Positions 16,747-25,184 of a stretch of 64,000 nucleotides of DNA are shown in pieces. This stretch comes from Paraburkholderia translucens (GTDB lineage Bacteria; Pseudomonadota; Gammaproteobacteria; Burkholderiales; Burkholderiaceae), in NCBI RefSeq assembly GCF_020881035.1, contig NZ_JAJITC010000012.1:62001-126000 (forward strand), given 5' to 3'. Position 1 is the first letter of the stretch. The number at the start of each line of letters is the position of its first letter. Under the pieces are notes generated by a model. That model did no database searches. It had not been told where the DNA came from and saw only the letters and a program-made list of their open reading frames with translations. The position numbers and the translations under genes were made by a program.

Positions 16747-17985
16747 ATGAAAAAGACTCTCGTAGCTTCGGCCCTGGGGTTGGTCGCCCTGGGCGCAAAT
16801 GCGCAAAGCAGCGTGACGCTTTACGGTATTGTCGATACGGGGTTGGGTTGGCAGAACAGTTCGACGACGCTGAGCCCGACGTCTGGCGCCGCATCGTCGA
16901 AGCCGTCGCCGGGTGGTCGCTCGGTCGTCAAGATGATCAACGGCATTTGGGCTGGTAGCCGTTTCGGCCTGAAGGGTTCGGAAGACCTGGGTGGCGGCAC
17001 GAAGGCCATTTTCCAGTTGGAAGCAGGCTTTAACAGCGCAACGGGCGCGCAAAGCGTGTCCGGGCTGTTGTTCAACCGTCAGGCATGGGTCGGTATGACG
17101 AACGCGCAGTTCGGTACGCTGACGGCTGGCCGCCAGTACACGTCGTACTACACTATGCTCTCGCCGTACAGCCCGACCACGTGGCTGACCGGTGCATACG
17201 GCGCTCACCCGGGCGATATTGACTCGCTGGATACGGTGTACCGCGCCAACAACTCGCTGGTCTACACGTCGCCGAGCTTCTCCGGTCTGACGGTCAGCGG
17301 TTCGTACTCGATCGGCGGCACGCCGGGCAGCTTTAGCGCCGGCCAAACGTGGAGCGTGGCAGCGCAGTACCTGAACGGCCCGGTCGGTATCGCTGCAGGT
17401 ATCCAGCGTATCGATAACGGCAACTCGGCCGGCGGCCTGTGGGGTGCGAACTCCACGATGATCAACAGCACCACCCCCCCGATTGCGGCGCCTGCCAACT
17501 CGGCAATTAACAACGGCTTCCAGACGGCGGCTAAGCAGCAACGCATCGCAGTCACGGGCGGCTACGCATTCAGCTCGGCGTGGGACGTTTCGTTCGCATA
17601 CTCGAACGTTCAATACGCTGCGGGTACGGGCTCGTTCTTCCACGACACCCAGATCTGGAATACGGGTGGCGCTGTGCTGCACTGGAAGCCGATCTCGGTG
17701 CTGGACCTGGCCGCTGGCTATAGCTACACCCGTGCAACCTCGTCGAACGGCATTTCGAGCACGGCTAGCTACAACCAGTTCAACCTGTCGCAGTATTACA
17801 CGCTGTCGAAGCGTACCGGCCTGTACGCGCTGGAAGCGTATCAGCGCGCTGGTGGCCAGACCCTGGCAGGCAACGGCAAGACCATCATCGACGCAACGGC
17901 AAGCATCGGTGACGGTCAAAACGGTTCGCCGGCGTCGTCGCGCAGCCAGGTGGCTGTCGGCGTCGGTATGATCCACAAGTTCTAA
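16747..17985 (+). CDS. Gram-negative (OmpC-type) porin, first copy
   Basis: A 412-residue outer-membrane trimeric porin of the betaproteobacterial type. It begins with a signal peptide ending at ANA-QSSVTLYGIVDTG, the family's first beta strand, and ends in the assembly signature GMIHKF with terminal Phe. The LKGSEDLGGGTKAIFQLE and FNRQAWVGM segments are diagnostic. Codon use is biased towards a few codons, as in abundant proteins. It follows the TRAP M gene by 78 bases with a strong AGAGGAG site and may be co-transcribed, providing outer-membrane entry for sugar acids. A terminator follows at 18059. Confidence 0.94.
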   Translation: MKKTLVASALGLVALGANAQSSVTLYGIVDTGLGWQNSSTTLSPTSGAASSKPSPGGRSVVKMINGIWAGSRFGLKGSEDLGGGTKAIFQLEAGFNSATGAQSVSGLLFNRQAWVGMTNAQFGTLTAGRQYTSYYTMLSPYSPTTWLTGAYGAHPGDIDSLDTVYRANNSLVYTSPSFSGLTVSGSYSIGGTPGSFSAGQTWSVAAQYLNGPVGIAAGIQRIDNGNSAGGLWGANSTMINSTTPPIAAPANSAINNGFQTAAKQQRIAVTGGYAFSSAWDVSFAYSNVQYAAGTGSFFHDTQIWNTGGAVLHWKPISVLDLAAGYSYTRATSSNGISSTASYNQFNLSQYYTLSKRTGLYALEAYQRAGGQTLAGNGKTIIDATASIGDGQNGSPASSRSQVAVGVGMIHKF

Positions 17986-18339
17986 ACAGTTACTGAATAC
18001 GTGGCGGCGCGTTGTTTTGCTGCCACAGCGACGCAGCTTTTTGCGTCGTCAGTCTCGCAAGCTGCGCACGTCGAGTGCGCAGCTTTTTTTATTCACGCGC
18101 ATTTTTTGATGCGTCTGAAGCGCTGGCCTGGCCAGCAATACCCGTCAATTCGTCATGGCCTGTTTCACCGGCGCGTCCTATGTGACGAACTTTCCCGAGC
18201 TGTCCACTTCATTCGCCGCGCGTTGACAATGGCTGTATGCGGGCGGCTTGCGCCTGAATCAGGGCTGCGTGCTGCACAGGCTTTCGCGCTACGATAAAAG
18301 CCCGGCGCGCCCGCCGCGCCGTTTCGCGAGGAGACGCCA
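17986..18339. other. Intergenic region after porin 1
   Basis: Holds the porin terminator (18059-18091) and the upstream region of the next gene. Nothing else recognisable. Confidence 0.6.
18059..18091 (+). terminator. Rho-independent terminator after porin 1
   Basis: Perfect 11-bp stem AAGCTGCGCAC / GTGCGCAGCTT with loop GTCGA, followed by a T-run. A weaker hairpin with the same GCAGC theme precedes it at about 18025-18050. Confidence 0.92.
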
Positions 18340-18894
18340 ATGCGTGAATTACGATGGGCCTCGGAAGAGGGCGATGGCATCGAACATCTGGTATTCGATG
18401 CGCGCGATGACGGCTTCGCCGTCGAAAGCGTCGTGGTCGGGCAGCGCTATGGCAAGGCCTATGGGCTGCACTATGCAGTGCGCTGCGACGCGCAATGGCG
18501 CACGCGCTACGCGCGGCTGAAGATCGTCGGCGGTGGCGAAGTGGAATTGCATGGCGATGGCGAGGGCCATTGGCACGACGGCCACGGCCTCGCGCTGAGT
18601 TCGATCGAAGGCTGCATCGACATCGATATCGCCGCGACGCCGTACACCAACACGCTGCCGATCCGCCGCCTGCAATTGGCCGAAGGCGAGCGTCGGCCGA
18701 TCGAGGTCGCGTATATCTCGACGCCGGATTTGCAGGTCACGCGCGCCGAGCAGGCGTACACGTGCATCGCATTGAATCGCGAGTACCGCTATGAAGGCAT
18801 TTTTCGCGAATTTACCGCGAATCTGACCGTGGATAGCGATGGCCTCGTGATCGACTATCCGACATTGTTCACGCGTTTGCCGCGCGCGCGTTAG
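18340..18894 (+). CDS. Putative glycolipid-binding family protein (PF06475, formerly DUF1089)
   Basis: A 184-residue protein matching the putative glycolipid-binding family. The diagnostic segment is HDGHGLALSSIEGCIDIDI followed by the ATPYTNTLPIRRL motif in the middle, and a near C-terminal IDYPTLFTR. No signal peptide or membrane segment is visible, so it is probably cytoplasmic. The biochemical role is unknown; the family name rests on structural similarity. GAGGAG 6 bases upstream supports the start. It is a monocistronic gene convergent with the acetyltransferase that follows. Confidence 0.82.
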   Translation: MRELRWASEEGDGIEHLVFDARDDGFAVESVVVGQRYGKAYGLHYAVRCDAQWRTRYARLKIVGGGEVELHGDGEGHWHDGHGLALSSIEGCIDIDIAATPYTNTLPIRRLQLAEGERRPIEVAYISTPDLQVTRAEQAYTCIALNREYRYEGIFREFTANLTVDSDGLVIDYPTLFTRLPRAR

Positions 18895-18996
18895 GTGTTG
18901 CGCTCGGCGCCGGCGCGCTCGTTGCGCCGTCCCGCGCGCCGTGGTTCATCCCGTTCGCATGATGCGCGTCGACAAAAAACCGCCACCCGCGCGAGC

Positions 18997-19578
18997 CTAG
19001 TCGCGCGTGCCGCCTGCCGGGCCTGAAACGTCGTCCGGTCCGGTCGATGCGCCGCGGCCGAGCTTGCGTTGCATCAGCGTCGTGTCGAGCCAGCGGCCGT
19101 GCTTGTAGCCGACCGCCTTGAGCGTGCCGATCAGCTCGAAGCCGAGTTGCGTGTGTAACGACAGCGACCCGCCGCTGCCGCCATCGGCGATCACCGCGAT
19201 CATTTGACGCCACGGTCCGGTCTCACAACGTTCTATCAGCGCCTGCAGCAGCACGCGGCCGATGCCGCGTCCGCGATGCGCATCGCTCACGTAGATCGAA
19301 TCTTCGATCGTGTTGCGATAGGCGGCACGCGGGCGATACAGCGTCGCGTAGCAATAGCCCGCAATCTCGCCATCGATCTGCGCGACCATGTACGGCAGGC
19401 CGTGGCTGCGCACCGCTGTGAGCCGCGCGCGCAGGTCGTCGACCGATGGCGGGGTTTCTTCGAACGAGGCGACGCCGGTCAGCACGTGGTGCGCGTAGAT
19501 CGCCTGGATCGCGGGGAGGTCGGCTTCGGTGGCGTCGCGGATCAACGGGGCGTGGAGCGGAGGGTCGGTGAGGCTCAT
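18997..19578 (-). CDS. GNAT N-acetyltransferase, phosphinothricin acetyltransferase-like
   Basis: A 193-residue GNAT enzyme. The N-terminus IRDATEADLPAIQAIYAHHV, the FEETPPS turn, YCYATLYRPRAAYR, and the acetyl-CoA loop HRGRGIGRVLL with the later LHTQLGFELIGTLKAVGYK are the pattern of the Pat/YncA subgroup, which acetylates methionine derivatives or phosphinothricin-like amines. The true substrate is not known. AGGA lies 6 bases before the start. The last 25 or so residues are Gly/Ser-rich and not part of the fold. Confidence 0.88.
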   Translation of the reverse strand: MSLTDPPLHAPLIRDATEADLPAIQAIYAHHVLTGVASFEETPPSVDDLRARLTAVRSHGLPYMVAQIDGEIAGYCYATLYRPRAAYRNTIEDSIYVSDAHRGRGIGRVLLQALIERCETGPWRQMIAVIADGGSGGSLSLHTQLGFELIGTLKAVGYKHGRWLDTTLMQRKLGRGASTGPDDVSGPAGGTRD

Positions 19579-19977
19579 GCGTGGTCCTGTCGTGGCCGGT
19601 GCAGTCCGGCGGTAGAGTAGCCTTCACTATGCCTGTCGCCGGTGCGGAATTGAAGCGGATCAGAAATCGGCGCGTGCGTGCTAGTTCGATCTCGAGTTCG
19701 AGCGATTGGACGAGCACGGAATCACGCGGCGAGGAGCCGTGCGTTGCGCCCGCTTGATGAAGGCCGGTCGAGATTTGCGAGCATGTAGCCGGCGACGCGT
19801 TTCGAGGCCGGCTTGAGTTCGGCAAAACGGGCTTCGACGGTTTGAGCACAAGCGGTCGTCATCGTCAGGCGCAGCGCGGGGCCATGGTTGAGCCAATTCG
19901 CGAACTGATGACATATCGATCCGCGGCTTGCCAATTCGATCTCGAAAAGGGCTGCTCGCCGCGCGGGGCAACCCGGG
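19579..19977. other. Gene-poor gap with RpiR-like remnant
   Basis: Apart from the remnant at 19722-19862 nothing recognisable is seen. The region 19680-19710 repeats short TTCGATCTCGA-like words, also found at 19935-19950, which may mark scars of a rearrangement. Confidence 0.5.
19722..19862 (-). pseudogene. Remnant of an RpiR-family regulator N-terminus
   Basis: The minus-strand reading from Met at 19862 gives a 46-residue peptide whose first part, VEARFAELKPASKRVAGYML, resembles the first helices of the RpiR (HTH_6) domain, normally of the form 'RF..L.P..R.VA.Y.L'. After LANLDR it diverges into low-quality sequence and stops, with the rest of the HTH, the SIS domain and the C-terminus missing. 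The match is short, so identification rests on the pattern alone. Confidence 0.5.
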
Positions 19978-20865
19978 TCAGACTGCCGGCCGCACCGGCG
20001 CCGCGCGCGCAAAATGCCGTGCGCCGCCCACGCAGGCGACCACGATCACGGTCACGATGATCATCGACGGCGGTACCTGCTCGTGCAGCAGCGCGCCGGC
20101 GAGCAGCAGCCCGAAGAACGGCTGCAACAACTGCAACTGGCCGACGGCCGCGATACCGCCGAGCGCAAGCCCGCGATACCAGAACACGAAGCCGATCAGC
20201 ATGCTGAACAGCGACACATACGCGAGTCCCCACAGCGCGGCGGCGCCAACACCGTCGAACGACGCGGGCCGCGTCCACCAGGCGAGCGGCAGCATCAACG
20301 GCAGCGACAGCACGAGCGCCCAGGAAATCACCTGCCAGCCGCCGAGGCGACGTGACAGCCGCGCGCCTTCCGCATAAGCAAGCCCGCATGCGACGATCGC
20401 GGCGAGCATCAGCGCGTCGCCGAGTGGCGAAGCATCGATCCCGTGGCGAAGCGCGAACGCGGCCACGGCAGCGCTGCCGAGCGCGGAAAACAGCCAGAAC
20501 GCCGGCTGCGGCCGCTCCCCGCCGCGCAGCACGCCGAAGATCGCGGTGGCGAGCGGCAGAAGGCCGACGAACACGACCGCGTGCGCGGCACTGACATGAC
20601 GCAGTGCGAGCGCGGTCAGCAACGGAAAGCCGACCACGACGCCGAGTGCCACTACCGCGAGCGGCATCAGATCGCGCCGCTCGGGCCGCGTCTCGCGGAA
20701 CATCAGCAATAGCAGCAGGCCGAGGATGCCTGCGATCGTCGCGCGCGCCAGGGTCAGAAACACCGGATCGAGTCCCTGCACGGCAAGCCGCGTGGCCGGC
20801 AGCGAGCCGCTGAAAATCAGTACGCCCGCGAGACCGCTGAGCCAGCCGTTGCTCGTTTTGTCCAT
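19978..20865 (-). CDS. EamA/DMT-family transporter, probable metabolite exporter
   Basis: A 295-residue protein with about ten hydrophobic helices in two repeated EamA halves. The first half has FSGSLPATRLAVQGLDPVFLT and the second AALWGLAYVSLFSML and QLLQPFFGLLLAGALL, the usual hallmarks. DMT exporters release amino acids or related metabolites. It is divergent from a MocR regulator with a strong palindrome in the 110-base gap, so it is likely that regulator's target. I prefer the Met at 20865, where AGGGATG is correctly spaced; a Met 3 codons earlier has no room for a ribosome site. Confidence 0.87.
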   Translation of the reverse strand: MDKTSNGWLSGLAGVLIFSGSLPATRLAVQGLDPVFLTLARATIAGILGLLLLLMFRETRPERRDLMPLAVVALGVVVGFPLLTALALRHVSAAHAVVFVGLLPLATAIFGVLRGGERPQPAFWLFSALGSAAVAAFALRHGIDASPLGDALMLAAIVACGLAYAEGARLSRRLGGWQVISWALVLSLPLMLPLAWWTRPASFDGVGAAALWGLAYVSLFSMLIGFVFWYRGLALGGIAAVGQLQLLQPFFGLLLAGALLHEQVPPSMIIVTVIVVACVGGARHFARAAPVRPAV

Positions 20866-20933
20866 GGCAAACATCCCTGCGCTGAAAGAGTCTCATGATG
20901 CGCGCCACGGCCAAAAACGGTAAGCTACAGATC

Positions 20934-20957
20934 AGTACAGTTTGCACAAACTGTACT
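20934..20957. promoter_or_regulatory. Palindromic operator between DMT exporter and MocR regulator
   Basis: AGTACAGTTTG and CAAACTGTACT are perfect 11-base inverted arms around a 2-base centre. A further half-site AGTACAG occurs at 20969-20975, next to the MocR start. A direct repeat plus palindrome is the usual architecture of MocR operators, so binding by the divergent regulator is likely. Confidence 0.78.
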
Positions 20958-20975
20958 AAACATGGAGCAGTACAG

Positions 20976-22406
20976 ATGGCGGAAAACGGGAACAAGGAGA
21001 CGGCGCCGGGCACCCGCGTCGGCCTCGTGATGGACAACCTGCGCGAGCGTATCGCGAGCCGCTTGCTGATGCCGGGCGCGCGCGTGCCATCCATTCGTGC
21101 AATGACCGACACGCTCGGCGTGTCGAAGTCGACCGTGGTGGAAGCGTACGACCGGCTGGTCGCCGAAGGGGCGATCGTCGCGCGGCGCGGCTCCGGTTTT
21201 TTCGTGTCGGGTCATGCGCCTCCGCTCGCGCTGGCCGATCTCGGGCCGCGGCTCGATCGCGAGGTCGATCCGCTGTGGCTCACGCGGCAGTCGCTGGAAT
21301 CGGGCTCGAAAGTGCTGAAACCGGGCTGCGGCTGGATGCCGGCTTCGTGGCTGCCCGAAGACGGTGTGCGCCGCGCATTGCGTGCGGTCGCGCGCGACCC
21401 GCAGTCATTGCTGGTCGACTACGCGAGCCCGGCCGGCTTGCCCGCGCTGCGTCAGCAACTCGCATGGCGGCTCTCGGCGCACGGCGTCGATGCGCCGCCC
21501 GAGCAGATCGTGCTGACCGACGGCGGCACGCACGCGCTCGATCTCGTGTGCCGCTTCCTGCTCGAACCCGGCGACACGGTGCTGATCGACGATCCGTGCT
21601 ACTTCAACTTTCAGGCGTTGCTGCGCGCGCATCGCGTGCGGATCGCGAGCGTGCCGTACACGCCGCAAGGACCGGATCTCGCCGCGTTCGAGCGCGTGCT
21701 GATCGAGCAGCGTCCGCGGCTCTATGTGACGAACTCGGCAATCCACAATCCGACCGGCGCGACGCTCGCACCGGCCGTCGCGCACCGGTTGCTGAAGCTC
21801 GCCGGCGAGCACGATCTGCTGATCGTCGAGGACGACATCTTCGCCGACTTCGAGGACGAACCCGCGCCGCGCCTTGCCGCGTTCGACGGTCTCGCGCGCG
21901 TGGTGTCGATCGGCAGTTTTTCGAAGACGCTGTCGGCGGCGGTGCGCTGCGGCTATATTGCCGCGCGCGCCGAGTGGATCGAACCGCTGATCGATCTGAA
22001 GCTCGCGACCACGTTCGGCAATGGTCAGCTCGCAGCGAGCGTCGTGCATCGGATGCTCGTGGACGGCACGTATCGGCGTCATATCGAGGCGATGCGCGCG
22101 AAGCTCGCCGATGCGATGGGCGAGACAGTCAGGCGTCTCGGTTATGCAGGCCTCCAGATCTGGACGCGGCCGCGCGCGGGCCTGTTCGTGTGGGCGCGCT
22201 TGCCCGCCGCGCTCGATGCTGCCGACATCGCGCGTCATGCGTTGGCGGCAGGCGTCGTGTTCGCGCCGGGCAACGTGTTCAGCGCATCGCAAACGGCGGC
22301 TGGATTTCTGCGTTTCAACGTGTCGCAATGCAATCGCCCGAAGGTGTACGAAGCATTGCAACGAGCGATGGACGGCTGCGCCGTTTCGGCCGGAAGCGGC
22401 ATTTGA
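20976..22406 (+). CDS. MocR-family regulator (GntR HTH plus class I aminotransferase domain)
   Basis: A 476-residue fusion. Residues about 14-80 form a GntR winged helix (MPGARVPSIRAMTD, GVSKSTVVEAYDRL, RRGSGFFV). The remainder is a fold-type I aminotransferase domain with the PLP-binding Lys in SIGSFSKTLSAAVRCG and IHNPTGATL upstream. MocR proteins use PLP as an effector ligand and often control a divergent gene; here that is the DMT exporter. The start chosen follows GGAG and lies after the palindromic operator; a longer frame would run through the operator and is rejected. Confidence 0.9.
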   Translation: MAENGNKETAPGTRVGLVMDNLRERIASRLLMPGARVPSIRAMTDTLGVSKSTVVEAYDRLVAEGAIVARRGSGFFVSGHAPPLALADLGPRLDREVDPLWLTRQSLESGSKVLKPGCGWMPASWLPEDGVRRALRAVARDPQSLLVDYASPAGLPALRQQLAWRLSAHGVDAPPEQIVLTDGGTHALDLVCRFLLEPGDTVLIDDPCYFNFQALLRAHRVRIASVPYTPQGPDLAAFERVLIEQRPRLYVTNSAIHNPTGATLAPAVAHRLLKLAGEHDLLIVEDDIFADFEDEPAPRLAAFDGLARVVSIGSFSKTLSAAVRCGYIAARAEWIEPLIDLKLATTFGNGQLAASVVHRMLVDGTYRRHIEAMRAKLADAMGETVRRLGYAGLQIWTRPRAGLFVWARLPAALDAADIARHALAAGVVFAPGNVFSASQTAAGFLRFNVSQCNRPKVYEALQRAMDGCAVSAGSGI

Positions 22407-22431
22407 TCGATCGCGGGCCTTCCTTGCAACG

Positions 22432-23505
22432 TTATTTGCACAGCAGAAGCATCCGTTCTTCTTCCGAGCAAGGCATGTGCGGTTTCGGGGCGGGTTGCGC
22501 GGCCGCCGCGCTCATGGCCGCGTCGCGGTTCGCGAGGCACGCGCGCAGATGCTTCTCGACCGGACCGTAGTACTTCCAGCCGTGCACGAGCGTTGGCAAT
22601 TCGAGCTTCACCTGTTTCCATTTCGGATGGCCATGCTCCTGCAGATTGTCGAAGTTCGCGCACAACGAGTCGGCGAAATGATTCAGATTGCTGACGGTGT
22701 CGCGCAAGCCGTAATCGTAAGTGACCAGAAACGCTTTGACGGTCAGGCCCGGCACGTCTTCCTTCAGCCAGCCTGGGTAACTGCTCTGGCGGATCGTCGT
22801 CGGAAAGTAGGTCTGCTTCGCACGGGCCGTCTCGGGCGCGTTTGGATCGGCGGGCAGCAGACGCAGCTGTGACAGCAGCTCGGGTTTCATGGTGGTGAAC
22901 AGATTCGCCGGCTGCCCGACCACGATGATCGCAACGTCGATCTTCTTCACGATCAATGAGGCGAGCGCGTCCTCGTTGCTTAGATGCACGACGTTCTGCT
23001 CGGGGATCGGCTGGCCGAACATCAGGCGATAGAGCGTCGTCGCCGACTGCGCCGTGCCGCTGCCTAGCAGTCCGACGCTGATGGTCTTGTCCTTGATGTC
23101 AGCGAGCGTTTTCAGCGGCGAATCCGCTCGCACGACCACGTTAATTTCCTCGTCGTAGAGCGGCATGATGAGCCGCAGCGGCCGGATCGTCGTGCCCGCC
23201 TCGGCGTTGCCCGAGTTGGCCATGTCGACGAACGCCTGGTACACGTCGGACTGCACGAGCGCGAGCTTGACGCCAGGCTCGTAGCGCATGCGCTGCACGT
23301 TTTCCGCAGAACCCTTCGACGCCACCACCTCCAGGTCGATGCCGACCGGCTGGGCCACCCATTTCGACAGGTCGTTACCGATCTGGATATAGGTGCCGCG
23401 CTCCGGCCCGGTGACGATCTTGTAGTGCGCCGGTTCAGCAGCGGCCAGCGAACACAAGACCAGCACCGCCAGCCCCAGCCATCCCGCGAGAAGTCTCTTC
23501 AGCAT
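22432..23505 (-). CDS. TAXI-family TRAP substrate-binding protein, orphan
   Basis: A 357-residue exported protein. A signal peptide occupies the first 23 or so residues (LAGWLGLAVLVLCSLAAAEP). The body shows TAXI features: YKIVTGPERGTYIQIGNDL, SKGSAENVQRM, LALVQSDVYQAF, ISVGLLGSGTAQSA. The C-terminal tail of about 30 residues is Ala/Pro-rich with two Cys. TAXI proteins deliver small acids to a fused QM permease, but no such membrane gene is in this window, so it is an orphan. It could serve a permease elsewhere or have a sensory role. Convergent with the MocR gene. Confidence 0.85.
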   Translation of the reverse strand: MLKRLLAGWLGLAVLVLCSLAAAEPAHYKIVTGPERGTYIQIGNDLSKWVAQPVGIDLEVVASKGSAENVQRMRYEPGVKLALVQSDVYQAFVDMANSGNAEAGTTIRPLRLIMPLYDEEINVVVRADSPLKTLADIKDKTISVGLLGSGTAQSATTLYRLMFGQPIPEQNVVHLSNEDALASLIVKKIDVAIIVVGQPANLFTTMKPELLSQLRLLPADPNAPETARAKQTYFPTTIRQSSYPGWLKEDVPGLTVKAFLVTYDYGLRDTVSNLNHFADSLCANFDNLQEHGHPKWKQVKLELPTLVHGWKYYGPVEKHLRACLANRDAAMSAAAAQPAPKPHMPCSEEERMLLLCK

Positions 23506-23749
23506 GGTCTTTCTACCTATCGGTCAGGTTGATCCCGCTTCACGCGTGGCGCGTGAAAGCACCAGTGATCCGGCTGCCATGTTCATGCTCTTGCTGCCGC
23601 GAGGGCCGGTCCGTCTGTTTGCTCGCAGAGGTCGCACGATACTGTGCGAATCAGCACAGACGGCGGCCGTTTGATTCGGTAGGCGGCTCAATCTTCCTTG
23701 CGCAACGGTGTAGTCGATCGCCGCTGCGGGGTTCACTCGAACGCTTGCC

Positions 23750-24838
23750 TCATGCGGTCGCGACAAGCTCGCCGTTGGCCAGGGTGCCAGCGCCCTTCGT
23801 CGCCGCATGCGGCGCGGGGAGCGGAGCCCAGCCGGTCTCGCGAATCACGCGTTCGAGAATCACTTTCGCGGCGTCGTTACCGCTGTCGATCGCGAGCGCC
23901 TCGTTCGCGTGCTCGCGCGCGCACGGCCACGACTGCTGTACGACGCAAGCCTGCGCGGCCTGTAGCGCAGCATCGCGACGCTGGACGAGCGGGCGCATCT
24001 GATCGGCGAGGCTCTGCGCGTTGCTATTGCCCGGTTGAAACGTTTGCGCGGCAGCGAGAGCGGCCTGCGCTTTGGACAGATCGTTCGCACGGAACGCGGT
24101 CTGCGCGACCTGCAATGCCTGTCCGGCGTCGCGGAATTGCGGCGCGGGCCGCACGGGCGTCGTGGCCACCGTCGGCGCGGCAGGCGGCGCGGCAGGTGCC
24201 GCGGGAGCAGCGGGAGCGACGGGCGTGGGCTTCGCCGCTATCTCGGCCACGGCGGGTGTCGCAGGCTTGAGCGCGGCGGATGCTTGCGCGGTCTGCGCTG
24301 TAGACACCACTGGCGCGGAGGCAAGCGGCGCGATCATGCCAGTCGTCGTTCTGGCATCCTGAGTAATTTGCTCCACGCCTTTTTCTTCCGACTGGCCGCC
24401 GTCACTGAATAGTGCATAGGCGACATAGGCCAGGCCGATCGCGACAACCGCGCCAATCAAGGACAACACGATCCAGATCGTCTGCGCAGTGTTGCGTGGC
24501 GCATACATCGGATCTTCAAAAGGGCGGCTAGCGGTGTTGGTCGACACGAGCGCCGTGTGCCCGATCGGCTCGGTCGGCAAAAGCGGCCCGGACGCCATCG
24601 CGGCAGCCGCAATGGCGGGTTCGTTCGGTATGCCGGGCCTGTCGTCGAACCGGGGCAGGGGCTTGTGCGCGGTGCTTGCCCGGCTGCTCTGGATGCCGAT
24701 GCGCCCGTGCGGATCGTCCGGATCGAACGGGTGCGCCATGCCGCAGTAAGGGCAAGTGTCGACTGGTCGGTACAGGGCGCCGCCGCAGCGTTTGCAGGGC
24801 ATTGGAAAACTTTGGCCGGTTGCTGTCTGGGTGGACAT
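23750..24838 (-). CDS. Zinc-ribbon, single-pass membrane protein of unknown function
   Basis: A 362-residue protein. Residues 15-32 hold a CxxC-(10)-CxxC zinc ribbon (Cys15, 18, 29, 32). A single transmembrane helix spans about 121-144, followed by a 70-residue Ala/Pro/Thr-rich linker with repeated APAAP units. The last 110 residues are helical, with two TPR-like stretches (AQTAFRANDLSKAQAALAAA and CAREHANEALAIDSGND). This layout suggests an inner-membrane protein with a cytoplasmic ribbon and a periplasmic TPR-like domain, perhaps a scaffold. I do not recognise a named family. The start is the Met just before the ribbon, with AAGGTGGG upstream. Confidence 0.75.
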   Translation of the reverse strand: MSTQTATGQSFPMPCKRCGGALYRPVDTCPYCGMAHPFDPDDPHGRIGIQSSRASTAHKPLPRFDDRPGIPNEPAIAAAAMASGPLLPTEPIGHTALVSTNTASRPFEDPMYAPRNTAQTIWIVLSLIGAVVAIGLAYVAYALFSDGGQSEEKGVEQITQDARTTTGMIAPLASAPVVSTAQTAQASAALKPATPAVAEIAAKPTPVAPAAPAAPAAPPAAPTVATTPVRPAPQFRDAGQALQVAQTAFRANDLSKAQAALAAAQTFQPGNSNAQSLADQMRPLVQRRDAALQAAQACVVQQSWPCAREHANEALAIDSGNDAAKVILERVIRETGWAPLPAPHAATKGAGTLANGELVATA

Positions 24839-25184
24839 GCTGTGGTCCCACCTTAGGAAAACGATGCCGTGAAGGCATGCTCCGGATCGCGTTGAGGCAG
24901 GACTCTGGTCCGCGAAATCACGATCCACATGCGCCGGAGTGTCACCCGACGTAGGCAGCACCTACGTTTATGCTGTTTGCAATATGTGGCGTTTCACCGG
25001 GGACGTCAACGCGGTTGGCCCCTGGATTATGTGCGGTAACGCTCATTCCGAGGTATGAAGAAACCCTGGCCCTTTGATCAAAACGGGGCCGGCGCATTTT
25101 GCGCGCGGCCTCGTCATCGAAGTGTCATGGGGCGATTGCCGGTAAGCGTGTGCATCAGCGACGGGGTCGGGCGCCGATGAACGA
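24839..25184. other. Intergenic region between two minus-strand genes
   Basis: No gene is evident. It contains a weak GC hairpin near 25087-25115 and presumably the promoter of the zinc-ribbon gene near 24960-25060, where AT content is higher. Confidence 0.5.
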
